A stretch of 64,000 bases of DNA from Sphingobacteriales bacterium (GTDB taxonomy: Bacteria > Bacteroidota > Bacteroidia > Chitinophagales > JADIYW01), in contig JADKIQ010000025.1 in NCBI GenBank assembly GCA_016721245.1, positions 1-64,000 of the forward strand, given 5' to 3'. Under the pieces are notes generated by a model. The model was not told the origin of the DNA, did not search any database, and saw only the letters and a list, made by a program, of their open reading frames with translations. Each line of letters opens with the position of its first letter. Within the stretch, counting starts at the first letter, position 1. Position numbers and translations under genes: made by a program. This document shows positions 46,646 to 56,181 of this stretch, piece after piece.

Positions 46646-48094
46646 TTATCCTACTGAACCTTCTAAACTAATTGCTAATAATTTTCTTGCTTCTACGGCG
46701 AATTCCATCGGCAAGTTGTCCATCACTTCTTTGCAGAAACCGTTTACAATCATCGCCACCGCCGTTTCTTCGTCAATGCCGCGTTGTTGAAAATAGAACA
46801 ACATATCTTCACCGATTTTTGAAGTCGTGGCTTCGTGTTCCACCTTAGAACTGTTGTTGCTGATTTCTAAATAAGGAAAGGTATGCGCCCCGCATTGATC
46901 GCCCATCAGCAAAGAATCGCATTGCGAGAAATTACGTGCGTTTTCTGCTTTTCTATGCACTTTTACCAAGCCGCGATAGGAGTTCTGCGATTTTCCTGCA
47001 GAAATTCCTTTGGAAACAATACGGCTTTTCGTGTTTTTGCCAATATGAATCATTTTGGTGCCTGTATCCGCTTGTTGGTAATTATTAGTCACCGCTACCG
47101 AATAAAATTCCCCAATCGAATTGTCACCCGCCAGAATACAGCTCGGATATTTCCAGGTAATCGCGGAACCGGTTTCCACCTGCGTCCACGAAATTTTAGA
47201 GTTGTTTCCTTTGCAAATTCCGCGCTTCGTCACGAAATTATAAATACCACCTTTGCCTTCTTCATTGCCGGGATACCAGTTTTGCACCGTAGAATATTTG
47301 ATTTCAGCATTATCTAAAGCAATCAATTCGACAACCGCTGCATGTAATTGATTTTCATCTCGTTGTGGAGCGGTGCAACCTTCCAGATAAGACACATAGG
47401 AGCCTTCATCCGCAATCAGTAAAGTTCTTTCAAATTGTCCGGAACCCGCCGTATTGATACGGAAGTAAGTACTCAATTCCATAGGGCAACGAACGCCTTT
47501 CGGGATATAACAGAAAGAACCGTCGCTGAACACCGCACAGTTTAATGCCGCATAGAAATTATCATTCTTCGGAACTACAGAACCGATATATTTTTTCACC
47601 AGTTCGGGATGTTCCTTAATAGCCTCACTCATCGAACAAAAAATGATGCCTTTTTCTTTAAGTGTTTCCTGAAAAGTTGTTTTCACTGAAACGGAGTCGA
47701 ACACCACATCTATCGCCACATTCGACAAGCGTTTTTGCTCATCCAGAGAAATGCCTAATTTCTCAAATGTTTTAAGTAATTCCGGATCCACTTCATCCAG
47801 AGAGGAGAGTTCTTTTTTCGGTTTTGGAGCGGAGTAATAAATGATATTCTGGAAATCCACCTTCGGAAAATGGACATTTGCCCATTGAGGTTCCGTCATT
47901 TTCTGCCAGTCGCGGAAAGCTTTTAAACGCCATTCTAGCATCCATTCCGGCTCTTCTTTCTTCGCAGAAATGAAGCGTACGGTCTCTTCGGTTAAGCCAA
48001 TCGGTGCATTATCTGCTTCAATATCAGTAACAAAACCATATTTATATTCGGAATTGACAACATCTTCCAGTATTTCATCTTGTGTTTCAGCCAT
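46646..48094 (-). CDS. sufB: Fe-S assembly protein SufB
   Basis: SufB is the scaffold subunit on which clusters form. The 482-residue protein has NFVTKRGICKGNNSKISWTQ, VETGSAITWKYPSCIL, RGLVKVHRKAENARNFSQCD and the C-terminal EHEATTSKIGEDMLFYFQQR, all typical. ATG 48094 (MAETQDEIL) is chosen, since further upstream codons overlap the promoter. It is the first suf gene of the minus-strand series. Confidence 0.97.
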   Translation of the reverse strand: MAETQDEILEDVVNSEYKYGFVTDIEADNAPIGLTEETVRFISAKKEEPEWMLEWRLKAFRDWQKMTEPQWANVHFPKVDFQNIIYYSAPKPKKELSSLDEVDPELLKTFEKLGISLDEQKRLSNVAIDVVFDSVSVKTTFQETLKEKGIIFCSMSEAIKEHPELVKKYIGSVVPKNDNFYAALNCAVFSDGSFCYIPKGVRCPMELSTYFRINTAGSGQFERTLLIADEGSYVSYLEGCTAPQRDENQLHAAVVELIALDNAEIKYSTVQNWYPGNEEGKGGIYNFVTKRGICKGNNSKISWTQVETGSAITWKYPSCILAGDNSIGEFYSVAVTNNYQQADTGTKMIHIGKNTKSRIVSKGISAGKSQNSYRGLVKVHRKAENARNFSQCDSLLMGDQCGAHTFPYLEISNNSSKVEHEATTSKIGEDMLFYFQQRGIDEETAVAMIVNGFCKEVMDNLPMEFAVEARKLLAISLEGSVG

Positions 48095-48130
48095 AATCGG
48101 GTTGGGTTTAACGCTACCTAATATTTGGTA

Positions 48131-48161
48131 CAAATTTAGACCAAATCCAATTATTAAACAA
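48131..48161 (-). promoter_or_regulatory. Promoter of the suf genes
   Basis: On the minus strand TTG (48159-48161) is followed after 20 bases by TAAATTTG (48131-48138), the Bacteroidota promoter pattern. Transcription should begin about 30 bases before the sufB ATG. Confidence 0.7.
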
Positions 48162-48234
48162 CCTTTGTTTAGATTGGTTCTAAATAAATGTATTTTTTTT
48201 ATGTTAATTGTCAAAAAGATTATTTTTGAGGATT

Positions 48235-48987
48235 ATGAAAAACCTCTTGTTACTCTTTGGTTTTCTATTCATTTGCCGGATGGCAGATGCGCAAATCGTA
48301 AATATTGAAGGAGAACGATACACCACGGATACCACCGGCTGGAGAGGGAATTACAATTTGGGTTTTACGTTTGGAAAACAAAAGGTAAAATATTTCGCGT
48401 TCAGTAACACGGCGCATGTTCAGTATAAATCTGCTAAAAGTTTGTATTTGTTATTGGGAAGTGTGGATTTGCTGAAGTCAAGCGATGAGGAATTTGTCAA
48501 CTCAGGATTTTTTCATTTCCGCTATAACTATAAAATCAAAAACTGGCTGCGCTGGGAGGCGTTTACGCAAATACAATACAATAAACTAAATGGGATTCGC
48601 TTACGGTATTTACTGGGAACCGGACCGAGATTTAAAGTGGTACAAATAGAAAAGTTTAAAACCTATATTGGCACTTTGTACATGATGGAATATGAAGTAA
48701 ATAAGGACAGAACACAGAAACTATTACAGGGCAGATTCAGCGGGTATCTCAGTTTCAGTTTCCGCCCGATAAAAACGGTGGAGATTGTAAGTACTACCTA
48801 TTACCAGCCAAAATTTGAAGACATGAAAGATTACCGAATTTCAACAGATAATTCATTAAGCTTCAGGTTTCACAAATTGCTTTCATTTGGAATTAATTAC
48901 CGTTTAAATTTTGACAGTCGTCCGCCGGAAGGTGCTGCTACCAATCTTACGTATCAATTAGAAAATAAGTTCAAGATTGATTTCTGA
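48235..48987 (+). CDS. DUF481 family outer-membrane beta-barrel protein
   Basis: The 250-residue protein has a signal (LLLLFGFLFICRMADAQ) and a repeated strand pattern of DUF481: DTTGWRGNYNLGFTFGKQ, VDLLKSSDEEFVNSGFFHFR, NWLRWEAFTQIQYNKL and RYLLGTGPRF. It ends in an aromatic/charged strand (LENKFKIDF), usual for outer-membrane barrels. ATG 48235 is preferred. It is divergent from sufB and convergent with the SDR gene, whose stop is 1 base away. Confidence 0.85.
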   Translation: MKNLLLLFGFLFICRMADAQIVNIEGERYTTDTTGWRGNYNLGFTFGKQKVKYFAFSNTAHVQYKSAKSLYLLLGSVDLLKSSDEEFVNSGFFHFRYNYKIKNWLRWEAFTQIQYNKLNGIRLRYLLGTGPRFKVVQIEKFKTYIGTLYMMEYEVNKDRTQKLLQGRFSGYLSFSFRPIKTVEIVSTTYYQPKFEDMKDYRISTDNSLSFRFHKLLSFGINYRLNFDSRPPEGAATNLTYQLENKFKIDF

Positions 48988-49761
48988 TTATTTCATCACA
49001 TTTGCAGCAATAAAGGTGGCTAATTTACGTGGCAAGAATTGAACAAGAAGTGTAGACAGTTTATTACTAAAACCGGGCACAATACTTCTTTTTCGGTTAA
49101 ACATGGCTGTCAAACCCATATCGGCAACCTCTTCAGCTGTCATTAGCATACGTTCTACGTTCTTATTTACTTTGGTATTAGACGTTTCAAAGAATTCCGT
49201 TTTGGTGGCGCCGGGATAAAGTGTAGTAACGGAAACTCCGCTGCCTTTCAGTTCAAAATCCAGCGCTTCACTAAACAGCATGACATACGATTTAGTCGCG
49301 GAATACGCCGCAAAAGAAGGAGAGGGCTGAAAGGCTCCGACAGAAGAAACCTGTAAGATATAGCCTTCTTTATTTTTCTTCATTTCATTACCAAATAAAT
49401 ACGTCAGTTGTGTAAGGGTAGTAATGTTCAGCTGCAGCATTTCCACTGTCTTTTCTAATGGCAGGGATAAAAAATCACCGGACGTACCAAAGCCAGCATT
49501 GTTAATCAGTACGGAAACCGCCAGCTTATTTTGTTGTGTGTAGTCCAGTAATTTTTGTGAAGCATTTACGTCCGACAAATCCAGTGGAACCACATGAATA
49601 TCTAAGGAATAAGCTTTCAGGATATCTTGTTTTAAAGCATCCAGTCGATCTGTTCTGCGTGCTACCAACACTAAGTTATAACCTTTTTTGGCCAGTAATT
49701 TAGCAAACTCTAATCCAAGTCCGCTGCTGGCACCGGTAACGACTGCATATTTATTGTTCAT
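48988..49761 (-). CDS. Short-chain dehydrogenase/reductase
   Basis: The 257-residue protein is a classical SDR: cofactor motif TGASSGLGLEFAKLLAKKG, NNAGFG near residue 87, catalytic serine in LQVSSVGAF, and YSATKSY (YxxxK) near residue 154. The RRTD after the second strand suggests NADP(H). A hydrophobic C-terminal end (LSTLLVQFLPRKLATFIAAN) may bind membrane. Substrate is unknown. Confidence 0.92.
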   Translation of the reverse strand: MNNKYAVVTGASSGLGLEFAKLLAKKGYNLVLVARRTDRLDALKQDILKAYSLDIHVVPLDLSDVNASQKLLDYTQQNKLAVSVLINNAGFGTSGDFLSLPLEKTVEMLQLNITTLTQLTYLFGNEMKKNKEGYILQVSSVGAFQPSPSFAAYSATKSYVMLFSEALDFELKGSGVSVTTLYPGATKTEFFETSNTKVNKNVERMLMTAEEVADMGLTAMFNRKRSIVPGFSNKLSTLLVQFLPRKLATFIAANVMK

Positions 49762-49843
49762 AGTATTTATTTATGCTACAAAGAAACTAAATCCTGTTGA
49801 TTCATCTATGGTTTAAAAACATTAAATAGTATTTTTGCATATT

Positions 49844-50374
49844 ATGTCAAAAGAAATTAAAACCAAGCGTTTGTTATTACGACAATTCCAGCCGGATGAT
49901 CTGGAAAATGTCTTTAGAGGACTTTCACATCCGGATATAATTCCATACTACGGCGTTCGGTATGACTCATTGGACGCAACTAAGGCTCAGATGGAATTTT
50001 TTTTCGATTTAGAAAAAAACGGAACCGGCATGTGGTGGGCAATTTGTTCTTTAGATAACAATATCTTCTATGGTGCTGGAGGCTTGAATAGTTTAAGCAA
50101 GGAACATAAAAAAGCGGAAATAGGGTTTTGGCTGCTGCCGGAATACTGGGGTAAGGGTATTTTATCCGAAGCCATGCCGCTGATTTGTTCGTATGGGTTT
50201 AATCAAATGGGATTGCACCGGATTGAAGGTTTTGTAGAATCAAAAAATGAAAACTGCAAAAATGCCATGAAAAAATCATCCTTCAAACAGGAAGGCACCA
50301 TGGTAGATTGTGAGATAAAAGACGGACATTTTATAAGTCTGGATATTTTTGCATTACTAAAAGAACAGGCATAA
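49844..50374 (+). CDS. GNAT acetyltransferase, RimJ/RimL-like
   Basis: The 176-residue protein has KTKRLLLRQFQPDDLENVFR at the start, KAEIGFWLLPEYWGKGILSE for acetyl-CoA binding and a GLHRIEGFVESKNENCKNAM region, as in RimJ/RimL-type N-acetyltransferases. ATG 49844 follows a TATTTTTG promoter-like box (49830-49837) so closely that the message may be nearly leaderless. Confidence 0.9.
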   Translation: MSKEIKTKRLLLRQFQPDDLENVFRGLSHPDIIPYYGVRYDSLDATKAQMEFFFDLEKNGTGMWWAICSLDNNIFYGAGGLNSLSKEHKKAEIGFWLLPEYWGKGILSEAMPLICSYGFNQMGLHRIEGFVESKNENCKNAMKKSSFKQEGTMVDCEIKDGHFISLDIFALLKEQA

Positions 50375-50443
50375 TATTTTCTTTAAGGTTATTCTTACAG
50401 AATCAACTTAAAATTTAGCATTTCACTACGTATATTTGTAACT

Positions 50444-51994
50444 ATGACGCACGAACAGAAATTACAGGCATTAGAACAGAAAAAACAGGAAGCGCTTTTA
50501 GGTGGCGGACAAAAACGTATTGACGACCAACATAAAAAAGGAAAACTAACGGCGCGTGAACGCCTTGATTTGTTACTGGATGCAGGCAGTTTTGAAGAAC
50601 TCGGACTACTCGTTACACATCGTGCTACCGATTTTGGTATTGACAAAGAAAAATATCTGGGAGATGGCGTAGTTACAGGCTACGGTACGGTGAACGGGCG
50701 TCTAGTGTATGTTTTTTCTCAGGATTTCACTGTATTCGGCGGTTCTCTTTCTGAAACTCATGCGGAGAAGATTTGCAAAATCATGGATCTGGCAGCAAAA
50801 ACAGGGGCGCCTGTCATTGGTTTAAATGATTCCGGTGGTGCCCGTATTCAGGAAGGGGTGGTTTCTTTAGGCGGCTATGCCGATATTTTTCATCGAAATG
50901 TACAATTCTCCGGCGTTGTTCCGCAGATTTCTGCTGTAATGGGACCTTGTGCCGGCGGGGCGGTATATTCTCCGGCCATGACGGATTTTACACTGATGGT
51001 AGAAAATACATCCTACATGTTTGTTACCGGCCCCAATGTTGTAAAAACCGTAACACATGAAGAAGTAAGCTCGGAGGAATTAGGCGGCGCAATAACGCAT
51101 GCTACTAAAAGCGGAGTGACCCATTTTACAGCAAAAAATGAAGTCGCCTGTATTCAGCAGATAAAACAACTCTTAAGTTATTTACCTCAAAATTGCGAGG
51201 AAGTTGCACCGAATTATCCATATGAAACGGTAGGTTCTGAAATTCGAGAGTCCTTGAAAACTATTTTACCCGCAAATCCGAATCAACCCTATGATATACG
51301 TGATGTGATTGCACATACAACGGATGAAAATTCATTCTTTGAAGTTCACAAATCGTTTGCTGAAAATCTAGTGGTAGGTTTTGCCCGCATTGCAGGCAGA
51401 AGTATCGGAATAGTAGCCAATCAACCTGCCTATTTAGCCGGCGTTTTGGATATTAATTCTTCCAGAAAAGGAGCCAGGTTTACGCGTTTTTGCGACGCCT
51501 TCAATATTCCCTTATTGGTTCTGGTAGATGTTCCCGGATTTTTACCCGGCACCGATCAGGAATGGCATGGTATCATTGTAAACGGGGCAAAACTATTGTA
51601 TGCCTTAAGTGAAGCAACGGTTCCAAAAGTAACTGTGATTACACGCAAAGCCTACGGCGGTGCTTATGATGTGATGAATTCCAAACACATTGGAGCGGAT
51701 ATGAATTTTGCCTGGCCGACAGCAGAGATTGCCGTTATGGGTCCCAAAGGTGCAGCAGAAATTATCTTCAAAAATGAAATAAAAACAGCTGATAATCCTG
51801 AACAAAAACTGCAGGAAAAAGTAGACGAATACACCGAAACATTTGCCAACCCCTACAAGGCAGCGGCACGTGGTTTTATTGATGAAGTGATTAAACCGGA
51901 AGAAACCAGAATGAAACTGATTAAAGCATTCCATATGCTGGAAAATAAAGTGGTAAATTCTCCGAAGAAAAAACACGGCAATATTCCTTTGTAA
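50444..51994 (+). CDS. pccB: Acyl-CoA carboxylase, beta subunit (propionyl-CoA type)
   Basis: The 516-residue carboxyltransferase moves CO2 from biotin to propionyl- or methylmalonyl-type CoA. Motifs: KLTARERLDLLLDAGSFEEL, the FTVFGGSLSETHAEKICK region, IGLNDSGGARIQEGV, MGPCAGGAVYSPAMTDF (oxyanion site) and DVPGFLPGTDQEWHGIIVNG. No alpha or biotin-carrier gene is in the window, so the partner is encoded elsewhere. Confidence 0.94.
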   Translation: MTHEQKLQALEQKKQEALLGGGQKRIDDQHKKGKLTARERLDLLLDAGSFEELGLLVTHRATDFGIDKEKYLGDGVVTGYGTVNGRLVYVFSQDFTVFGGSLSETHAEKICKIMDLAAKTGAPVIGLNDSGGARIQEGVVSLGGYADIFHRNVQFSGVVPQISAVMGPCAGGAVYSPAMTDFTLMVENTSYMFVTGPNVVKTVTHEEVSSEELGGAITHATKSGVTHFTAKNEVACIQQIKQLLSYLPQNCEEVAPNYPYETVGSEIRESLKTILPANPNQPYDIRDVIAHTTDENSFFEVHKSFAENLVVGFARIAGRSIGIVANQPAYLAGVLDINSSRKGARFTRFCDAFNIPLLVLVDVPGFLPGTDQEWHGIIVNGAKLLYALSEATVPKVTVITRKAYGGAYDVMNSKHIGADMNFAWPTAEIAVMGPKGAAEIIFKNEIKTADNPEQKLQEKVDEYTETFANPYKAAARGFIDEVIKPEETRMKLIKAFHMLENKVVNSPKKKHGNIPL

Positions 51995-52058
51995 TTTAAG
52001 TGAAGATTTAACTAAATTATTCACACGAAATTCATAAATTTGGACTAAATCCACCTTT

Positions 52059-53108
52059 ATGAAAAAAACACTATACTTCTTATTTTTCACGTCAATCATA
52101 ATGACGGCCTGTATTCCGACAGGAACAGAACCTACCATTAAGCAAAATGACCTTAGTTTAAACCTGACTAAGATTTGTATCAGTTCATGTTGCTATCAAA
52201 CGGGAAACCTGTCAATTTACAGAAATATGCAGGCTAAAAACCCGGATCTTTATATCGCTATGGGTGATAATATGTATGCTGACAATATTTTAAACACTAC
52301 GGATTATCCAACCTGGATTCAAACACAGTATGACTTATTAAAAAACAACTATGATTACAAGAATTTCAGAGCAGCAGTACCTAGTATTGCTACCTGGGAT
52401 GACCATGATTACGGTTTAAACAATGCAGGAAAAGAATTTGCATACAAGATACAGTCTAAAGATAAATTTATGCAATTCTGGCAAATCCCTTCTACACATG
52501 ATATCAGAACACATGATGGTGTTTATACTTCATATTTATATGGAGATGCTGCACACAGAGTACAGGTAATTATACTGGATTGCAGAAACTTCTTAGATGT
52601 GATCAGCGGTGAGCCCATCTCGCCAACTGCAGATACTACGAAATCAATTTTAGGTGCTACCCAATGGGCATGGTTAAGACAGCAGTTGTTAATTCCGGCA
52701 ACCATCAGAATCGTTGTTTCCAGTTCTCAGTTATGTACTGCTCACAATGGTTGGGAAGCATGGGCTAATTACCCGCACGAAATGGATAAATTCTTCAGAA
52801 CAATTAAAGAAACCAACGCAGAAGGTGTTTTTGTGGTGAGTGGTGATGTACATTATGCAGAATTCAGCAAACGTACTCCGGCCGGACAATATCCGATTAT
52901 TGATTTCACTTCCAGTGGTTTAACACACAATGAAGCCAATACATCTGTAAATCCTTTCAGAGTAGGAAATGGGGTTAGAGAACTGAATTTCGGTATGATT
53001 AATATTGATTGGAATACAACACCTGCAACCATAAAAATGGATGTTTGCGGCTTTAACGGCGATGTGAGAGCATCACAAACCATCTCTTTGAATGATTTGA
53101 AATTCTAA
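52059..53108 (+). CDS. PhoD-like alkaline phosphatase lipoprotein
   Basis: The 349-residue protein has a lipoprotein signal (FLFFTSIIMTAC). The metallophosphoesterase core has ISSCCYQTGNLSIYRNM, LYIAMGDNMYADN, ATWDDHDYGLNNAGKEF and VVSGDVHYAEFSK, which together give the PhoD metal-binding set. Such enzymes hydrolyse phosphodiesters or lipids at the outer face. It has its own strong terminator downstream. Confidence 0.92.
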   Translation: MKKTLYFLFFTSIIMTACIPTGTEPTIKQNDLSLNLTKICISSCCYQTGNLSIYRNMQAKNPDLYIAMGDNMYADNILNTTDYPTWIQTQYDLLKNNYDYKNFRAAVPSIATWDDHDYGLNNAGKEFAYKIQSKDKFMQFWQIPSTHDIRTHDGVYTSYLYGDAAHRVQVIILDCRNFLDVISGEPISPTADTTKSILGATQWAWLRQQLLIPATIRIVVSSSQLCTAHNGWEAWANYPHEMDKFFRTIKETNAEGVFVVSGDVHYAEFSKRTPAGQYPIIDFTSSGLTHNEANTSVNPFRVGNGVRELNFGMINIDWNTTPATIKMDVCGFNGDVRASQTISLNDLKF

Positions 53109-53130
53109 TTTCTAATTAGATAATATTATA

Positions 53131-53165
53131 AAGAAAAGGCTGAACTTAAAGTTCAGCCTTTTCTT
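53131..53165. terminator. Bidirectional terminator
   Basis: A long perfect stem (AAGAAAAGGCTGAACTT / AAGTTCAGCCTTTTCTT) ends in T-rich DNA on both strands. It serves the PhoD gene and the facing barrel protein gene. Confidence 0.9.
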
Positions 53166-53846
53166 TTATTTGTCTTTTGCAATAAAATTCACACCCATAC
53201 TGAATATGAAATTTCTGTAATAATACTGTGGTGTCGGGTCCGGTTTAACTTTATAACGGATATTATTATTAACATCTAAACTCCATCTTAAATCGGCATA
53301 AACTGAAACTTTGCTGCTTACCTTGTATTCGTATCCAAAACCAATAGGTAAAATAAGATCATATCTTCTGTATGCAATATTATCATCATCTACATTATTA
53401 TCGTAAGGAAACGATTCCTTCTTTTTCTGACCATCAGAATATTTGGTCAATTGTTTATTGGTTAATGCATATCCAACGCCAAAACCTATATAAGCATTTA
53501 TAAATGATTTATCCTTAATAGGATAAACAAATTTAAAATTCACCGGCATTTCGATGTAAATTCTCTTTCTGTAAATGTTTTCTACACCGTTTACACCATA
53601 GTATTTAAGACCAAATCCTTTCTGAATAAAATGTATCTCGGGTTGAATGGCAAAATATCTGGCAACTTTTATTTCCATCGGAATAGCAACATCGAATGCC
53701 AACATGTTTTTATTTCGGTCAGAATAATATTTCTCTTTAATTTTTGCTGCACTGATACCAACACCGGCACCGATTTTAAAACCGGCATTTGAAAATGATA
53801 CAGTCGAAATGCAGATAAAAAACACATAAAGGGTTAATTTTTTCAT
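53166..53846 (-). CDS. Outer-membrane beta-barrel protein (PorT/OmpA-like barrel)
   Basis: The 226-residue protein has a signal (LYVFFICISTVSFS) and alternating barrel strands: GFKIGAGVGISAAKIKEKYY, YFAIQPEIHFIQKGFGLKYY, FINAYIGFGVGYALTNK and VSVYADLRWSLDVNN. It ends IFSMGVNFIAKDK. This is the small eight-stranded barrel type common in Bacteroidota. Function is unknown. Confidence 0.82.
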   Translation of the reverse strand: MKKLTLYVFFICISTVSFSNAGFKIGAGVGISAAKIKEKYYSDRNKNMLAFDVAIPMEIKVARYFAIQPEIHFIQKGFGLKYYGVNGVENIYRKRIYIEMPVNFKFVYPIKDKSFINAYIGFGVGYALTNKQLTKYSDGQKKKESFPYDNNVDDDNIAYRRYDLILPIGFGYEYKVSSKVSVYADLRWSLDVNNNIRYKVKPDPTPQYYYRNFIFSMGVNFIAKDK

Positions 53847-53975
53847 GATATTATTTTCTTGCTAAAGTATTCTGAAATAATACACTATAAAATACGAACT
53901 GCTTGGTATTTTATGCTATGTGTTAGCACGTAGATAATTTAACTGCTTTTATGTGTTTTTTTTGAAGATAAATTG

Positions 53976-54059
53976 TACATTTGCACGCTGAAAATCAACT
54001 GATAGTGAATTCATTAGTAATAATGGTTCATTCCTGATTGTCACATTATCAGTTTTTTT
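53976..54059 (+). ncRNA. Possible small RNA or attenuator upstream of the M42 peptidase
   Basis: A TACATTTG promoter-like box (53976-53983) is followed by a stretch ending in a hairpin (CTGATA-GTGA at 53999-54008 with TCACATTATCAG at 54041-54052, one 2-base bulge) and a T7 run (54053-54059). The -33 part of the promoter is weak. The unit stops 49 bases before the peptidase ATG. Confidence 0.35.
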
Positions 54060-54108
54060 GATTCTATCTTTAACGAAATAAACTCTAATTTTAAATCAAA
54101 TTTTATTC

Positions 54109-55191
54109 ATGAAGTATTCCATAGACAAAAAAGCGGAAGATTTTTTATTTCAATATCTGAATAATGCATCTCCGACAGGTTTTGAAGCTGAAGGTCAAAA
54201 AATCTGGTTAAATTACTTAAAGCCTTACATCGACGAATATCATGTTGACCATTACGGTACCGTTTACGGTGTTATTAACCCGGAAGCGGAATTCAAAGTG
54301 GTGATAGAAGCGCACGCAGATGAAATCTCCTGGTTTGTAAGTTATATCGGCGAGGATGGGTTGATCAACGTTATCCGTAACGGCGGCTCTGACCATATGA
54401 TAGCACCTTCAATGCGTGTGAACATCCACACTAAAAAAGGCATTGTAAAAGGTATTTTCGGCTGGCCGGCGATTCATTTAAGAGACACGTCAAAAGACAC
54501 GGCACCAACTATTAAAAATATTACGATAGACGTAGGTGCTTCTTCAAAAGCGGAAGTGGAAAAAATGGGCATCCATGTAGGCTGTGTCATCACGTATGAA
54601 GATGAGCTGATGATTTTGAATAAAAAATATTACACAGGCAGAGCTTTGGATAACAGATTGGGTGGTTTTATGATTGCTGAGGTGGCCAGACTGGTAAAAG
54701 AATCCAAAACAAAATTACCTTTTGGTTTATACATCTGTAACTCCGTGCAGGAAGAAGTAGGTTTACGCGGCGCGGAAATGATTGTCCGTAAAATCAATCC
54801 TAATATTGCCATTGTTACAGATGTTTGTCATGATACATCCACACCAATGATTGATAAAAAAGAACACGGCGATTTCAAATGCGGTAAAGGACCGGTTATT
54901 ACGTATGCACCGGCTGTTCATGCAATCATTCGCGAACTGATTCTGGATACGGCAGAAAAGGAAAAAATAGCCTTCCAGCGCGATGCGGCCAGCAGAGTAA
55001 CGGGAACGGATACAGATGCTTTTGCGTACAATGGCGGCGGAGTACCGAGTGCATTGATTTCATTACCGTTGAGATATATGCATACAACGGTAGAAACTGT
55101 AGCAAAATCAGATGTGGAAGGTGTAATCAAATTGATTTTTGAAACACTGAAAAAAATCACTCCTAAAATGAAGCTGAAGTACCTGCATTAA
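54109..55191 (+). CDS. M42 family metallopeptidase
   Basis: The 360-residue aminopeptidase of the M42 group has zinc and catalytic sites in VVIEAHADEISWFV (His, Asp), YYTGRALDNRLGGFM (Asp), NSVQEEVGLRGAEM (Glu-Glu) and IVTDVCHDTSTP. The final His is in LRYMHTTVETV. It trims peptides in the cytoplasm, usually as a large dodecamer. The nearby terminators suggest a single-gene unit. Confidence 0.93.
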   Translation: MKYSIDKKAEDFLFQYLNNASPTGFEAEGQKIWLNYLKPYIDEYHVDHYGTVYGVINPEAEFKVVIEAHADEISWFVSYIGEDGLINVIRNGGSDHMIAPSMRVNIHTKKGIVKGIFGWPAIHLRDTSKDTAPTIKNITIDVGASSKAEVEKMGIHVGCVITYEDELMILNKKYYTGRALDNRLGGFMIAEVARLVKESKTKLPFGLYICNSVQEEVGLRGAEMIVRKINPNIAIVTDVCHDTSTPMIDKKEHGDFKCGKGPVITYAPAVHAIIRELILDTAEKEKIAFQRDAASRVTGTDTDAFAYNGGGVPSALISLPLRYMHTTVETVAKSDVEGVIKLIFETLKKITPKMKLKYLH

Positions 55192-55256
55192 CAGACGTTA
55201 ATTAGCAGTTCCGTAATTTCGTTTACAGCTGCAGAATTAAAATAAATTGTATATTG

Positions 55257-55287
55257 AATCCGAAAGCCTGTGCTTTCGGATTTTTTT
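55257..55287 (+). terminator. Intrinsic terminator abutting the UbiA-like start codon
   Basis: AATCCGAAAGC (55257-55267) and GCTTTCGGATT (55272-55282) form a perfect 11-bp stem with a 4-base loop, followed by a T run that ends exactly at the ATG at 55288. Confidence 0.88.
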
Positions 55288-56178
55288 ATGTTACGTCCAA
55301 TAAAAATATTAATTGAAACCAATCTCTTTATTGCATTTGCGGCAGTAGCATTTATGCTGGCAAATGCCGTATTGTTAGATATTCCGTTCACCACATTAAG
55401 CTATTTATCGCTTCAGATATTCTTTTCCACCTGGTTCGTCTATCAAATAAGTCGCTGGGTGTATTACAAAAAAGGAGTGTACACCAACAAAGAAGAACTG
55501 GTGGTCCAATGGTTCGAGAAATATCCTCTGTTTAATCAGATAACTATTTATGGTTCCGGAATACTGGCGCTGGGTTTCACCTTCTTTCTGCAATGGAAAA
55601 CAATTCTTGTGCTTTGTTTTGCCGGAGGAATTTCGGTACTATATCCAATACCATTGCTAAAACCATTTGGCATCTCCACACGGCTTCGTGATTTTCCTTT
55701 TGTAAAAATTTTTCTGATTGCCTTAGTGTGGAGCCTGACATCTGTAGTTTTACCGGCACTGGAAAACAATATTAATTTGCTCGAAAGGAGAGATGTACTG
55801 GTAGTACAGGCAGCTCAATTTGTCTATATCATGTTTATTACCTTACCCTTCGACATCAACGATGCGCAAGTGGATAAGGCATCCGGCATAAAAACAATTC
55901 CATCTGTGTTTGGTATCAGATTCTCAAAAATATCTGCCTTGTTTCTGGGCATTTTGTATGCCTTCATGCTCTTGTTTATCTTCATGCTGGAAAACTGGCG
56001 CAGTATAAATGATATTTATTTAACGGAAGCAACGATTCTTTTACTGTGGTTCCTGCTTATTTTACTACAGGGTTACACCTTTTTTAAATCGGATAAAGTG
56101 ACAAAATGGTGGATAAAGATTGTGTATGACGGCAGTATGCTGCTCTATTTTGTAATTGTATTTTTTACCAAAAAATAA
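55288..56178 (+). CDS. UbiA-like prenyltransferase-family membrane protein
   Basis: The 296-residue protein has about eight hydrophobic segments and the second UbiA aspartate motif in PFDINDAQVDKASGIKTIPS. The first motif position (FVYQISRWVYYKK, about residues 49-61) lacks the usual NDxxDxxxD acid residues. It also has the LYPIPLLKPFG and RLRDFPFVKIFLI blocks. The family attaches isoprenoid chains to aromatic acceptors; with motif 1 changed, activity is uncertain. It is followed after 3 bases by an aminotransferase gene. ATG 55288 lies right after a terminator, so a promoter upstream is hard to place. Confidence 0.75.
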   Translation: MLRPIKILIETNLFIAFAAVAFMLANAVLLDIPFTTLSYLSLQIFFSTWFVYQISRWVYYKKGVYTNKEELVVQWFEKYPLFNQITIYGSGILALGFTFFLQWKTILVLCFAGGISVLYPIPLLKPFGISTRLRDFPFVKIFLIALVWSLTSVVLPALENNINLLERRDVLVVQAAQFVYIMFITLPFDINDAQVDKASGIKTIPSVFGIRFSKISALFLGILYAFMLLFIFMLENWRSINDIYLTEATILLLWFLLILLQGYTFFKSDKVTKWWIKIVYDGSMLLYFVIVFFTKK

Positions 56179-56181
56179 ACC

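Noticed and set aside
47060..47317. Plus-strand frame opposite sufB
   Set aside because: It is the complement of well-conserved SufB motifs and has no own signals.
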